Positions 48,315 to 58,290 of a stretch of 64,000 nucleotides of DNA are shown here, in pieces (position 1 is the first letter of the stretch; every line of letters starts with the position of its first letter). The stretch comes from Streptococcus mitis (lineage in GTDB: Bacteria > Bacillota > Bacilli > Lactobacillales > Streptococcaceae). The notes beneath the pieces were generated by a model that saw only the letters and a list, made by a program, of their open reading frames with translations, was not told the origin of the DNA and did not search any database. The DNA lies in contig NZ_CP047883.1 of assembly GCF_013305725.1 (NCBI RefSeq), forward strand, positions 1,467,001 through 1,531,000, given 5' to 3'. The position numbers were made by a program, and so were the translations under genes.

Positions 48315-51300
48315 TTAATCTTGATTTTTTTTCTTCAATCCAAGAAGTGCTCCTACTATAAACAATATTCCAGCAATGAATGGTGTAAGAACTGCTCTAA
48401 CTATTCCGGTTTTTGGCAACCTATCAGAATGGCTAGTATCCGACTTACTATCAATGTTAGTATGTTTATTAGCTATGTTCTCTTGTTCATTAAGATGGAC
48501 TTCCTTCTTATTTTCAAAGTTTTTATCAAGAACTGTAGCTGTAACATCCTTAGTTGAATCAGATTTTTGTGAATGATTTGCTCTTTGTAAGTCCTCTTTT
48601 CTATGGCTTTGATTTAATTGGCTAGGATTTACCTGTGGGTTATCTTTCTTTTTGGATACATCAAAAGTAGGTTTATTTTCCTCCTCCTTTTTCTCCTCTA
48701 TTTTCTTGAATACAGGTTTTATAAGGGTATCTTTTGATAGATTAAGAACATAGCCAACGTCTTTTTTCCCTTCGAAACCAGAAATTTCCCAACCATCAAA
48801 TTGATAGCCTTCCTCTAATTCACCCTTATAGACAGGTAAAATGAAATCTTCTTCCGCCACTATCGTTGAACTCATTTCTTTTCCATTTTGAATGGTCACA
48901 GTTACTGTATGAGGTTTTAGTTCGCTTACCTCTCCCGTATCTTTGTTTAAAATGAATTCTTTTACGGTTGTATTTCTTGCAAAATCTTTTACAACTATCT
49001 TAATGTTTAGTGTCTTATCTGCTATTTGTTTAATATCAGCAAATGATTTGTATTCTTTTCCATTTACATAAATATGTTGTTCTTGAATCTCACCATCGAA
49101 TCCATTATTTCTTTTATCATTGATATTAAAGACTACAGATTTTCCGTTAGCATATTCGATACTAGTATTTCCTTTTGGATCAATGTTTACTTCTGGTTTA
49201 ACATTATCATATAAAAATTGATAGTGTACTCCAACCGCTTTCGCATTCAAATCGCTATATCCAGTTTGAAGGTAAACATTTCCATCCATGTCTGTTACCT
49301 TATCTGGAAATCCATTTGCTTTATAGTCTTTCATTCCCCAGTCCATGATGTCACCGTCTTTAACATTAAGCTTAATGTTAAAATCTCTAGTGTTATCAAT
49401 GTGTAAATCTCCATAGATTAAATAATTATCTACAACCGATTCATTAACTCTCAACTCCCAGTTAAAACCACCCTTATCAGAAATCTTACCTCTTAAATGG
49501 AATTCTGGATTTCGTACATAGATTTTATTAGATTTAGATGGATTAAAGTAGTTCTTGTCCATTGAAAGATTTACTGGTTTTGCATCAATAAATAACGTAG
49601 AGCCATCTTCTTTTATAGCTTCTACATTGGACTTATCCTCTCCTGTGTACTCTTTACCATCCTTACCAAATAATACCAATTTAGAAGAATCTGTCACAAG
49701 ATTTCCATCTTTATCGATTGCTTCCCCTTTATCATTCATTTTAAATGTAAACACTTGATACCTTACAATGTTAAAGCCGTCCAAAGCCGACATTAATACT
49801 GATTGAGTACTTCTTCCATCTTCAACATTTCTACTATCAGCATAAATTATTTTTTCTGATAAAACTCTTAGATTAGGATTGGCCTTTTGGATTTTTGCTA
49901 TATCTTCCTGGCTATAGACTCCATTTCCTTCTAACATGTCCGTTTTTCCAGGATTATAGGTAGTCACTTTTAGTGCATAGCCTTTTCTTAGAATGATGTT
50001 ATCCTTTAACAGATATTGTTGTTTTTCTGAATCAGAATAGATTTTACCAGTTTCCATCTCCGTTAAATTGGTTGGTTTATTTTTTGAAAGATCTCCTTCT
50101 CCTAATTCTATTACATTCCCATAACTTGATGCATAGGGATATTCTGCTTTAGTTTCCTTATTTTTTTCAGGCATTCTAATTTTAGTTTCAGCTTTTATCT
50201 GATCATCATCTTTAACAAAGAATCTCATATCTCCTGCAAAAGCTAATCCATCCACAATATCATTAACATTAGCGTATAAATCAAAGGTCATCGTTTTTGA
50301 GTGGGAATCATACTTAGTCGTTTTGATTTCTATAGATTTATAGTTATTTCCATAATATACCTTGGCATTTTTAGAAACATTACTTATCTTTCCAAGAATT
50401 TCAAAGTGTCCATTTTTAGACGGGCTTAGAACACCATAAATTTTTGATTTTATTTCGTCAAGTTTTTCAGTTTCATATTCTAAGGCACTACCATCGTCAT
50501 AAGCAATGATATTTCCCTTATCATCGTATTTATAATCGTATTCTTCTGTCCTCTTACCAGTTTCACTTGTAAAGTCATCAACTTCTCTAAATTTCTTTTT
50601 AATGAGTTTTTTTAAGTCTTTGCTTTCAAAATCTCTAATTGTTGAAATGGCTTTATTGATAGTAAAGCTAGATTTTTCTTCGGTAGCCTCTTCATTTTCT
50701 TGATGATGTTCTACTTCAGTTGTATCTTTTTTAAGACTGTCCTCTTTTCTATTTTCTAAATTTTTAAATTTAGATTCGGCAATCTCTCCAAGCTTTTGGT
50801 ATTTAGATGAATCCTGATCAGGATCTACTAGATAATAGGAAATCATCCCCTTTTCATCAGCATGATCAGCAAATTTAATTCTATAAATCTTTGTGAAATT
50901 GCTAGAGCCATCTAATGCAATGACTTCAATGATTTTTCCTCTTAAATCTCCTGCACCATTAATTTCATAAATGGTATTTCCGTCTTTGTCAAGTTTTCTA
51001 TTTCTTCCTTGACCCTCACCTGCATAAGTTACTTCAAGATTTTTCTCAACTTCTCCGTCTTCATTAACAAGAGCGGCTCCTGCATACCAAACTTCGTTTG
51101 CAATCTCGTCAAATTTTTCAGGATGTTCTTTCTGATCTCTCGCAAATAAAGTTTCATTCTTGTATTGCTCTTTTACCTTGTGATAAGTATCCTTTGTGAT
51201 CAGCTTAATTTTTTCAGGATTCGAAAAATCAATCGAAACAATCTTAGGGGCTGTGTTATCAATTTTTACAGGAATATAGGAAACCTGCCATGGATAATCT

Positions 51301-54300
51301 TTAGTTAATCTATATTTAAATTTATAGAAATATTGACCTTCCGCAATCGGTTCAAATTGACCTCTTATCTTAGTAGCAGGATCTTTAGTATCCTTGCTTT
51401 CTGGTGCATTTTCTTCTCTACCTCTAGGGTTATAAATGAGTCCATCCCATTTCAAGTCACCCCAAACTTTTAGTTTAGAAGATTTGATTCCCTTTGCATC
51501 ATTTCTCTTAGAGTTCAAAATTCCTTTAATAAAGTGTTCTCTCGAAATGACTTTTAAGTCAATTTGATTTTCTCCCTCTTTATTTGTATTTACTATTGAA
51601 ATCATTCCTTCTTCTGCACTTCTTAATACAAGTGGAGAAGGTGTTAATCCTCTCTCAAGTTGAGCATCTTGAGGATTTCCATTTGAATCTAAAGGATAAA
51701 TTTTAGCAATCTTAGAACCACTTGATGATGGTGCGTTGATCCCTTCGTTATTGAAAGCAAATAATTCTGGATTTTGATCTAGGGATGTTGTATTTTTATC
51801 TTTTCTATTTTGTATAACTCCTGCTGGATTAAATTTATCTATACCATGTTCTCCACCAATTCCCTTATTTAAGGTTCCTGGAATTTTTGGTTTGCCATCA
51901 TCATCATAACCTTCCATTGTTTTTGATTTTGAACCTTCTTCCCAGGCCCATTTATCAAGGATTGGTTCGTGGTTCCAATTCCCAGCAAATCCCATTAGAG
52001 GCATCGATAAAGAAGGTTGGAAATTTGTTTTCTTCCCATTGGAGTTTAAAGCTTCCATTTCTTCCACTGACTCAAAATGAATAAATGATTCTACAAATTT
52101 ATTTTTATTTTTAGCTTCTCCAACGTTTATAACCGCATTTAAATCAAAGCTAGAATTTGGGCTTATAGTGAAAGTATCATGCTCAAATGTAATATTTGCT
52201 CCTTTGACTTTTTCTGGGTGAATTTCTGGAACAATTTGCTTCCCATCTGAAGATTTTTCATCTTTATATGTTTCATCCAGTTTGAGTCTGTCAGTTAGAG
52301 CATCTGTAGTTATAGCAGATGCTGAAACTTTAAAGGTCAAAGGTCTGTTTGATGTATTGTGAAGCTTAATTGTAAAATATTTTTTATCTCCTTTTATTTC
52401 TTTAAGAGAAATAGAACCATAAGAGTTTACCAAGCCTTTAGAATCCGTGTTTTTAAAAGTCGCTACGACTTCATTTCTCAAAGCATTGGCAACATTAATT
52501 AGCCCTGCTCCCTGTTGTCTAGGTGATGCAAAGTATTGACTTTTTTCTTTCCAAGAAGTCGCATCCATCATAGGGCGTGCAGTATTTTGTAGGGCTATTT
52601 TTGTAAGACTTGTAAGATCTATTTTGTCATCTCCCTTAAGATTTTTCAATACAGGTCTTTCAAGCATTTCCTTTAACTTTGGTCTAATCAAAACAGTAGA
52701 AGCTGCCACGATTGGAGTTGCCATACTAGTACCTGACATATAACCATAAGTTGATTTCCCATTAATGACATTGAGAGTGGATTTAATGTTTTTACCAGGT
52801 GCTGAAACATCAGGTTTTAAAAGTAAATCTGTTCTCGGTCCCCAAGATGTGGATCCTGCTGGGACTATAATATCTTCTTTATACAGTTCTTTGTCGGTGT
52901 CAGATGCAAACTTAAAGTCAATCTCTTTTTCATCACCTACATTCGGTTTATTAGAATTATAGCTTGCCATATCAATTGGATAGTATTGCTCCAATTTATC
53001 TTTAAAATCTTCTTTATTATTTCTTTTGACTTTAGTTTTTTTATCAGGGTTAATCATGTTCCATAACTTTACACCATCATCTCCTGAAATTGAGAAAACT
53101 TGACTAGTAGTTCCTTCATCCTCCTCATATCCCATAGCTGGGAGCTCTGTCCAATTATCTCTATTGTAGTAATTGACAGTATTTACAACCATAATGGCGC
53201 GTGCACCCTTATCCGTTGCTCGTTTAAAAGCATTTTTTAAGTCCTTTGTATAAATTCTATCCATTACTGCAATTTTGCCCTTAAGATCCAAACCTATCAA
53301 ATCTTGGTCTTGACCTTTGCCTATATATACAAATTTCAATTTACTAGGAGCTTTTGAACCATCTTCGTTTGTTATGATTTTATTCTTATCGAAAAAGGCC
53401 CCTATATTTCTGTATTTAAAACTTTCTCCTCCAATCTTAACTTTGTCAAACTCAACTGTTTGATTTTTAGCAGAAGCAACTGCTATCGCATCTTCATGTG
53501 CTGCAGTTCGTGTTACATTTCCAGTGTCGGTCATTTTCAGATTATTATTTGCCACTAAATCCCATGAAGAACTTGAAGCAGAAGTTGCATAGTTACCCGT
53601 AGCTACAACCATTGGAATGCCTGCTTTTCTTAATGCTCTAATAGCTTGCCAATATTTCTCACCTACAAGGCCCGTTCCTGTAAAGCCAGATGATACCGAA
53701 ACAACATCAACATTGTGTTTGATTGAATCTTCAATAGCATGAAACATTGTTTCATCCCCTGCGAACCCAGATCCTGCGTCAGAGTACATTTTATAAGAGA
53801 AGATCTGTGCATTAGGAGCGATTCCATCTATTCCGTTAAAGTTTTTGATATCTTTTTCAGTATCATTTCCCGCTAGAATCCCAGCAATATGCATCCCATG
53901 TGGATCAAAATAATCGCTTCCATCATCAGCTTTTTCTACAGTAATTTTACCACCATTATAATAATTGAAAGCATGAGGAATTTTATCACTCAACCAGAAA
54001 TTTTTATCAGTACCTTTTAAGTCTTCTTTTTTAAATCTCATTGAGGCTTTGGCATCATCATCGATTCTCATAGCCTTATGCCTATAATCTGTCCCCGTAT
54101 CGATATTTGAAATGACCATACCTCTGCCATCAAAGTTTTTCCCAAATGGTGCATTGATAGATTTTAGGTAATCGATTGCCTCTTCAACTCCAATTTCTTT
54201 TCTAGCATGATTCATCATAGGTTGGACTTTTTGTGACCTTTCAACCGATGAAATACCTTCTATTAGTTTAATTTTGTCCAGAGTATCTTTGGTTGTTTCA

Positions 54301-54806
54301 ATAGCGCTACCGTTAAAAATTCTATCATAAGTATATAAAACTTTTGTATTCCTAAGATTTGATAGTTCCTTGATTGCTTTTTCTCCAGATTCTTTATCTT
54401 TAAATTCAGCAATATAGACAAGTCTATCTTCTTTTTTGGGACTTTCCGTGTCTTTACTTGCAGATGGGGCTGCATTATCTCCTTTGTATTGATTGGAATC
54501 TTCTTTTTTGATTGTTGCTTTTTCATTGTTAGTTTTATTGTCTATCACAGATTCTTTACCAACAACTTCTTTTTCCTCAATAACTGTTGTTTTCTTCTCT
54601 TCAGTATCCTTTGAAGTTTCTATAGCATTATGAATATCTTCATGTTTTTCTTTGTTTTCTTTTTGTTTATCTACTACTTTTTCTTTATCAGAGATACTTA
54701 AAGCATCTTCAGAGCTAGATGTATCTGCTAAGACTACCTCATTAGGGACATATGCTGCTAAAATAACTGCAGCTGTGGTTAATGACAATACTGTACTTTT
54801 TTTCAT
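48315..54806 (-). CDS. prtA: Cell-wall-anchored subtilisin-like serine protease PrtA
   Basis: A 2163-residue surface protease. Signal peptide 1-28; charged region to 125; I9-type propeptide (about 128-197); S8 catalytic domain with Asp236 (SNIDTGTD), His303 (DPHGMHIAG) and Ser694 (GTSMATP), interrupted by a PA domain (about 430-590); Fn3-like and other beta domains; a C-terminal Lys-rich stretch; and the sortase motif LPKTG before a hydrophobic helix and KKKNQD. Length is near the pneumococcal PrtA size. It acts on host and surface proteins as a virulence factor. No frameshift is seen. AAGGAATT precedes the ATG. Confidence 0.95.
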   Translation of the reverse strand: MKKSTVLSLTTAAVILAAYVPNEVVLADTSSSEDALSISDKEKVVDKQKENKEKHEDIHNAIETSKDTEEKKTTVIEEKEVVGKESVIDNKTNNEKATIKKEDSNQYKGDNAAPSASKDTESPKKEDRLVYIAEFKDKESGEKAIKELSNLRNTKVLYTYDRIFNGSAIETTKDTLDKIKLIEGISSVERSQKVQPMMNHARKEIGVEEAIDYLKSINAPFGKNFDGRGMVISNIDTGTDYRHKAMRIDDDAKASMRFKKEDLKGTDKNFWLSDKIPHAFNYYNGGKITVEKADDGSDYFDPHGMHIAGILAGNDTEKDIKNFNGIDGIAPNAQIFSYKMYSDAGSGFAGDETMFHAIEDSIKHNVDVVSVSSGFTGTGLVGEKYWQAIRALRKAGIPMVVATGNYATSASSSSWDLVANNNLKMTDTGNVTRTAAHEDAIAVASAKNQTVEFDKVKIGGESFKYRNIGAFFDKNKIITNEDGSKAPSKLKFVYIGKGQDQDLIGLDLKGKIAVMDRIYTKDLKNAFKRATDKGARAIMVVNTVNYYNRDNWTELPAMGYEEDEGTTSQVFSISGDDGVKLWNMINPDKKTKVKRNNKEDFKDKLEQYYPIDMASYNSNKPNVGDEKEIDFKFASDTDKELYKEDIIVPAGSTSWGPRTDLLLKPDVSAPGKNIKSTLNVINGKSTYGYMSGTSMATPIVAASTVLIRPKLKEMLERPVLKNLKGDDKIDLTSLTKIALQNTARPMMDATSWKEKSQYFASPRQQGAGLINVANALRNEVVATFKNTDSKGLVNSYGSISLKEIKGDKKYFTIKLHNTSNRPLTFKVSASAITTDALTDRLKLDETYKDEKSSDGKQIVPEIHPEKVKGANITFEHDTFTISPNSSFDLNAVINVGEAKNKNKFVESFIHFESVEEMEALNSNGKKTNFQPSLSMPLMGFAGNWNHEPILDKWAWEEGSKSKTMEGYDDDGKPKIPGTLNKGIGGEHGIDKFNPAGVIQNRKDKNTTSLDQNPELFAFNNEGINAPSSSGSKIAKIYPLDSNGNPQDAQLERGLTPSPLVLRSAEEGMISIVNTNKEGENQIDLKVISREHFIKGILNSKRNDAKGIKSSKLKVWGDLKWDGLIYNPRGREENAPESKDTKDPATKIRGQFEPIAEGQYFYKFKYRLTKDYPWQVSYIPVKIDNTAPKIVSIDFSNPEKIKLITKDTYHKVKEQYKNETLFARDQKEHPEKFDEIANEVWYAGAALVNEDGEVEKNLEVTYAGEGQGRNRKLDKDGNTIYEINGAGDLRGKIIEVIALDGSSNFTKIYRIKFADHADEKGMISYYLVDPDQDSSKYQKLGEIAESKFKNLENRKEDSLKKDTTEVEHHQENEEATEEKSSFTINKAISTIRDFESKDLKKLIKKKFREVDDFTSETGKRTEEYDYKYDDKGNIIAYDDGSALEYETEKLDEIKSKIYGVLSPSKNGHFEILGKISNVSKNAKVYYGNNYKSIEIKTTKYDSHSKTMTFDLYANVNDIVDGLAFAGDMRFFVKDDDQIKAETKIRMPEKNKETKAEYPYASSYGNVIELGEGDLSKNKPTNLTEMETGKIYSDSEKQQYLLKDNIILRKGYALKVTTYNPGKTDMLEGNGVYSQEDIAKIQKANPNLRVLSEKIIYADSRNVEDGRSTQSVLMSALDGFNIVRYQVFTFKMNDKGEAIDKDGNLVTDSSKLVLFGKDGKEYTGEDKSNVEAIKEDGSTLFIDAKPVNLSMDKNYFNPSKSNKIYVRNPEFHLRGKISDKGGFNWELRVNESVVDNYLIYGDLHIDNTRDFNIKLNVKDGDIMDWGMKDYKANGFPDKVTDMDGNVYLQTGYSDLNAKAVGVHYQFLYDNVKPEVNIDPKGNTSIEYANGKSVVFNINDKRNNGFDGEIQEQHIYVNGKEYKSFADIKQIADKTLNIKIVVKDFARNTTVKEFILNKDTGEVSELKPHTVTVTIQNGKEMSSTIVAEEDFILPVYKGELEEGYQFDGWEISGFEGKKDVGYVLNLSKDTLIKPVFKKIEEKKEEENKPTFDVSKKKDNPQVNPSQLNQSHRKEDLQRANHSQKSDSTKDVTATVLDKNFENKKEVHLNEQENIANKHTNIDSKSDTSHSDRLPKTGIVRAVLTPFIAGILFIVGALLGLKKKNQD

Positions 54807-55215
54807 TTTAATTCCTTACATATTTATTTAACTTCCAATAGATAGAAAACTTTAACTTTGCTAGCCTTTGTTATAAAAAGTTTTACTAAGTGCTATCTAG
54901 GAAATAGAGTAGTACATTTATATATAATTGTTAGCTCTCTGAAAAATAGTATATCAATTTAAAAAATTTAAGTCAAGAAAAATTAAGTGGTATTAATTTT
55001 ATTTTTAATACGTGTTAAAAAAGATATAAAAATTTCGTACTTAACTGAGATACATTATCAGCACAATCACACCATCAAAAATAGTAGCAATCAAGTTGAA
55101 CCACTACTAGAATCACAAAGACAGACATAATTGATGCAATAACAATACTATTAAACAAAGTAAATAACCGATAAGAACTAGGCTTAACGGTTATTATATA
55201 CTTATCTAATTTTTT
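54807..55215. other. Intergenic region upstream of prtA
   Basis: A+T-rich, about 400 bp with no supported gene. It must hold the prtA promoter (A/T tracts near 54920-55010). Confidence 0.4.
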
Positions 55216-55231
55216 TCAAATCTTCAGTCAT

Positions 55232-55291
55232 ATGTTCACCTGTGACCTAGGCTTTACGAGTGCCTTGCTCTAGCAACTGAGCTAAATCAGC
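55232..55291 (-). pseudogene. Degenerate tRNA-Thr(CGT)-like sequence lacking its 3' part
   Basis: On the minus strand: acceptor 5' arm GCTGATT, TA, D-arm GCTCAGTTGCTAGAGC, anticodon stem AGGCA/AGCCT (one mismatch) around loop CTCGTAA (anticodon CGT, Thr), variable AGGTC, and T-stem ACAGG. The T-loop then diverges (TGAACAT rather than TTCGAAT), and neither CCTGT nor the acceptor 3' arm AATCAGC follows. So about 55 nt of a tRNA-like body remains, likely a truncated tRNA or attachment-site relic. Confidence 0.6.
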
Positions 55292-55391
55292 GATTGCACT
55301 TACAGTATAGCACTCTAAGAATAGGTGTCAAGAAATTTTCATCTCTATTAGAAAAAGCCTGTCCTGAGACAAAGCTTTGATATTCTATTAT

Positions 55392-56177
55392 TTACGAACC
55401 TGCACTTTCGTATGCATCCAAGCCCCTATCCCAAAGTTTCAAGGAAATACCAAAAAAGACAAGGGAAATCAACATCAAACCTCCGATATTAAAGATTACA
55501 TCCTTGTCCTGCAAGAAATAGCTGGCAGGATAGTAGGCTGTAAAGGCAAAGGGCACGATAAAGCTAATCAACCAACGAAGAAGTGAATTGTAAATGGAAA
55601 TAGGATACTTAGCAAAGTCATTAAACATATAAAAAATGTAGATCATGGCGCCTGACTGCTTGGTCCAAAAAGCGATACTGGCAGTCGCGATTTTCAGGGA
55701 AGTATAGATCAAGGTCGCAAAAGGAATACAAACTAGGAAAAGTAGGAATTTGGGAAGAGTCCAAGCAATGCTTGATACTGTTGTCGCTAATAAAATTCCA
55801 CCGACCAAAAGTTCACCCAAGGCATCAATCTGAAAGGTCTCAACTAGGATGTGAAAGAGAGGATTGATAGGACGTGTCAGATACTTATCAAATTCTCCTT
55901 TTCGCACCAAGCGTTGCCCTAGCGCCCAGAGATTATCAAAAAAGAGATGGTCCAAGCCCTTGGGAATCAAAGAAAAACCATAGATAAAGGCAATTTCTTG
56001 AAAAGTCCAGCCTTCTAGGGATGGGATGTGTTGAAAGATGACATTGAGAAACAAGAGATTCAAGCCTTGAGTCAGAAATACTCCCAGTACTCCAACCACA
56101 AAATCCACCTTGTATTCCATGATTTGTTTGATGTATTGTCTGATAAAAATCAGATGCATGCGTTGATATTTTTTCAT
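55392..56177 (-). CDS. ABC-2 family permease (YfiH/DUF990-type, second)
   Basis: A 261-residue membrane protein with six hydrophobic segments. FIRQYIKQIMEYKVDFVVG is the usual N-terminal amphipathic entry, and GEFDKYLTRPINPLFHIL is the conserved loop of this ABC-2 subfamily (pfam06182-like). It forms an exporter with the neighbouring permease and ATPase; the substrate is unknown. It lies one base after the partner permease gene. Confidence 0.83.
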   Translation of the reverse strand: MKKYQRMHLIFIRQYIKQIMEYKVDFVVGVLGVFLTQGLNLLFLNVIFQHIPSLEGWTFQEIAFIYGFSLIPKGLDHLFFDNLWALGQRLVRKGEFDKYLTRPINPLFHILVETFQIDALGELLVGGILLATTVSSIAWTLPKFLLFLVCIPFATLIYTSLKIATASIAFWTKQSGAMIYIFYMFNDFAKYPISIYNSLLRWLISFIVPFAFTAYYPASYFLQDKDVIFNIGGLMLISLVFFGISLKLWDRGLDAYESAGS

Positions 56178-56178
56178 A

Positions 56179-56997
56179 CTAACCTCCTTGAATGGTGATA
56201 AATGACTGGACTCGTTTCCAAATCAACTGAGACAAGCCCACCATCACTAAGAGCCAGAAAAACTGCAAAGCGAGCGCCTGAAGAATCTGATTGGCATCGT
56301 ATTTCCCAACGATAATCATGACCGGAGTATAAATCAAGGATGAAAAAGGCAGGAAGGACAGAATATCTGAAACAACCTTTGGAAAGAAAGCCAAGGGAAT
56401 CAAACTTCCAGACATAAAAGCCACTATGGAAGTCTTGAGTAGATTGGAACCCCAAAGATTTTTAAACACAAAGGCTGAAAAACCAAAACAGATATTAAAG
56501 AAAAAGTTAATCAGATAGGCCAGCGTTAAACTAAAAAGATAAAGGACAGTTAATCCCAGCACTTCTACAATCCCTTGCCCAGATAAGATTTTCATCAAAA
56601 CAATGACACTTAAAAATGGCAGTCCAACGCTGATAAAAATCAACCACTTGGACCCAAGCTCAGTAAAGAGATAAGAGGCTGCAAAATGCACTGGTCGCAA
56701 CAAACGCATGGTAATGGAACCATCCTTGACCTCCTCCCCAATCATAAAGGAGCTATCAGACCTGGTCAACAGATTGGTCACAAAACTCATAATGATGTAG
56801 AGGGTGATATCTGCCATACTGAAGCCCTGAATCAAGGACTCCTGCGATGAATCAAAGACAGCCTTCCAAAGATAAAAAGCCACAAAAGCACCCATGACAT
56901 CGCCGATTCGATAGAGAATAAAGTTGACTCGATAGGTAATCAACTCCTGAACGCCTGCATTGATAAAGGGTTTATAACGTCTCCACAATTTGAACAT
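56179..56997 (-). CDS. ABC-2 family permease (first)
   Basis: A 272-residue membrane protein with six segments, paralogous to its neighbour: FINAGVQELITYRVNFILY at the N-terminus, then EEVKDGSITMRLLRPVHFAA, the conserved loop. It pairs with the second permease as a heterodimer. It starts one base after the ATPase gene. The role of these triads is unclear; related sets export peptides or drugs. Confidence 0.83.
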   Translation of the reverse strand: MFKLWRRYKPFINAGVQELITYRVNFILYRIGDVMGAFVAFYLWKAVFDSSQESLIQGFSMADITLYIIMSFVTNLLTRSDSSFMIGEEVKDGSITMRLLRPVHFAASYLFTELGSKWLIFISVGLPFLSVIVLMKILSGQGIVEVLGLTVLYLFSLTLAYLINFFFNICFGFSAFVFKNLWGSNLLKTSIVAFMSGSLIPLAFFPKVVSDILSFLPFSSLIYTPVMIIVGKYDANQILQALALQFFWLLVMVGLSQLIWKRVQSFITIQGG

Positions 56998-56998
56998 C

Positions 56999-57991
56999 TT
57001 AGAGCTCCTTTCGATAGAAGCGACGGATAATATCCTCGATATCCGTATCCACCATCTTCAAATCTCGGATTTCAAAATCAGACAGGGTTTGCTTGATAAT
57101 GTCAGCCGACTGGTAGCGAGAACTATCGAATTCAATGTTGAGGCTATTCCTCTGTCTATCAATAATCATATCAGGCAGGCCTTCATAGTGAGAGACGAGA
57201 TGACTTTGACCTGGTAGCAGTTCAAAAGAAAGAGTCTTCATCTTTCCAAAGGTCTCCTTGAGTTGGCTAACCGTTCCATCAAAAATCTCCTGCCCCTTGT
57301 CTATCATAAAAATCCGATCACAGAGTTGCTCAATGTCGCTCAGGTCATGAGTAGTCAAAAGAATAGTTGTCTCTTCCTCTTGATTGATTTGGGTAATAGC
57401 CCGACGAATGTTGTCCTTGACGGAAACGTCCAAACCAATGGTCGGCTCATCTAAAAAGAGAACCTTGGGATTGTGAAGCAAGGAAGCCGCAATATCCGCC
57501 CGCATCCGTTGCCCAAGTGAAAGAGTCCGCACAGGATCCTTGATAAATTCCTTCAAATCCAAGACTTCATTCAAAAAGTCCATTCGCTTATAAAAGAGCG
57601 AGTCTGGCACATCGTAAATCTCCTTCAAGACCGTGTAGGTCTCTTGTAAAGCCAAATCCCACCACAACTGGGTGCGTTGTCCAAAGACCACACCAATATC
57701 CTTGACATAGTCTTGGCGATTGTCCTGCGGAATCTTGCCGTTAATCCGACAAAAACCAGATGTCGGTTTCAAAATCCCGGTCAGCATTTTGATGGTTGTC
57801 GACTTCCCAGCACCATTGGCCCCGATAAATCCTAAAATTTGCCCTTTGGGCACCTCAAAGGTCAAATCTTTGACCGCTTCAAAGGTCTGCTTTTCAGGAT
57901 GAATAAAGGAACGCAAAGCCCCCTTCAACCCCGGTTCCTTAACAGTCTTCACAAAATTTTTCTGAAGATGTTGCACTTCTATCATTGCCAT
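56999..57991 (-). CDS. ABC transporter ATPase of an ABC-2 exporter
   Basis: A 330-residue cassette with Walker A GANGAGKST (about 58-66), signature LSLGQRMRADIA, Walker B VLFLDEPTIGLD and switch TTHDLSD; residues after 240 form the C-terminal extension usual in ABC-2 ATPases. GGGAGA precedes the ATG. First gene of the three-gene exporter operon whose promoter carries a cre-like palindrome. Confidence 0.92.
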   Translation of the reverse strand: MAMIEVQHLQKNFVKTVKEPGLKGALRSFIHPEKQTFEAVKDLTFEVPKGQILGFIGANGAGKSTTIKMLTGILKPTSGFCRINGKIPQDNRQDYVKDIGVVFGQRTQLWWDLALQETYTVLKEIYDVPDSLFYKRMDFLNEVLDLKEFIKDPVRTLSLGQRMRADIAASLLHNPKVLFLDEPTIGLDVSVKDNIRRAITQINQEEETTILLTTHDLSDIEQLCDRIFMIDKGQEIFDGTVSQLKETFGKMKTLSFELLPGQSHLVSHYEGLPDMIIDRQRNSLNIEFDSSRYQSADIIKQTLSDFEIRDLKMVDTDIEDIIRRFYRKEL

Positions 57992-58103
57992 ATCTATCTC
58001 CCTATGGTAAGGAATAGCAACATTGTGCTTTTGACTACAAATATTCTAAATCCTTACTTTCTACACCTTCTCAATATTATTACAGAAGGCTTTATACCAA
58101 CCT

Positions 58104-58141
58104 ATTATAATCCAATAAGAAATGGAATGCAAGCGTTTGCT
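58104..58141 (-). promoter_or_regulatory. Promoter of the ABC-2 exporter with overlapping cre-like palindrome
   Basis: On the minus strand TTGCAT (58127-58132), a 17-bp spacer and TATAAT (58104-58109). AGCAAACGCTTGCA (58128-58141), close to a CcpA site, overlaps the -35 box, which would give repression. The remainder of 57992-58290 holds no gene. Confidence 0.65.
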
Positions 58142-58290
58142 TAAAGTTTATGAAATTAGAGATTCCTCTCTTAAAATCATACTTTTAATCCAAAATTCTG
58201 GCTTGATCGTTTCCTTAAAACACCAAAAAAATGAAGCGTTTTTTTGTTATCACATTAATAGAGGGGGGTAAAAAAAGCAATCTAATAGCT

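Noticed and set aside
48315..54806. Possible frameshift or truncation in the giant protease
   Set aside because: The frame is continuous from signal peptide to LPKTG anchor with the complete Asp-His-Ser triad.
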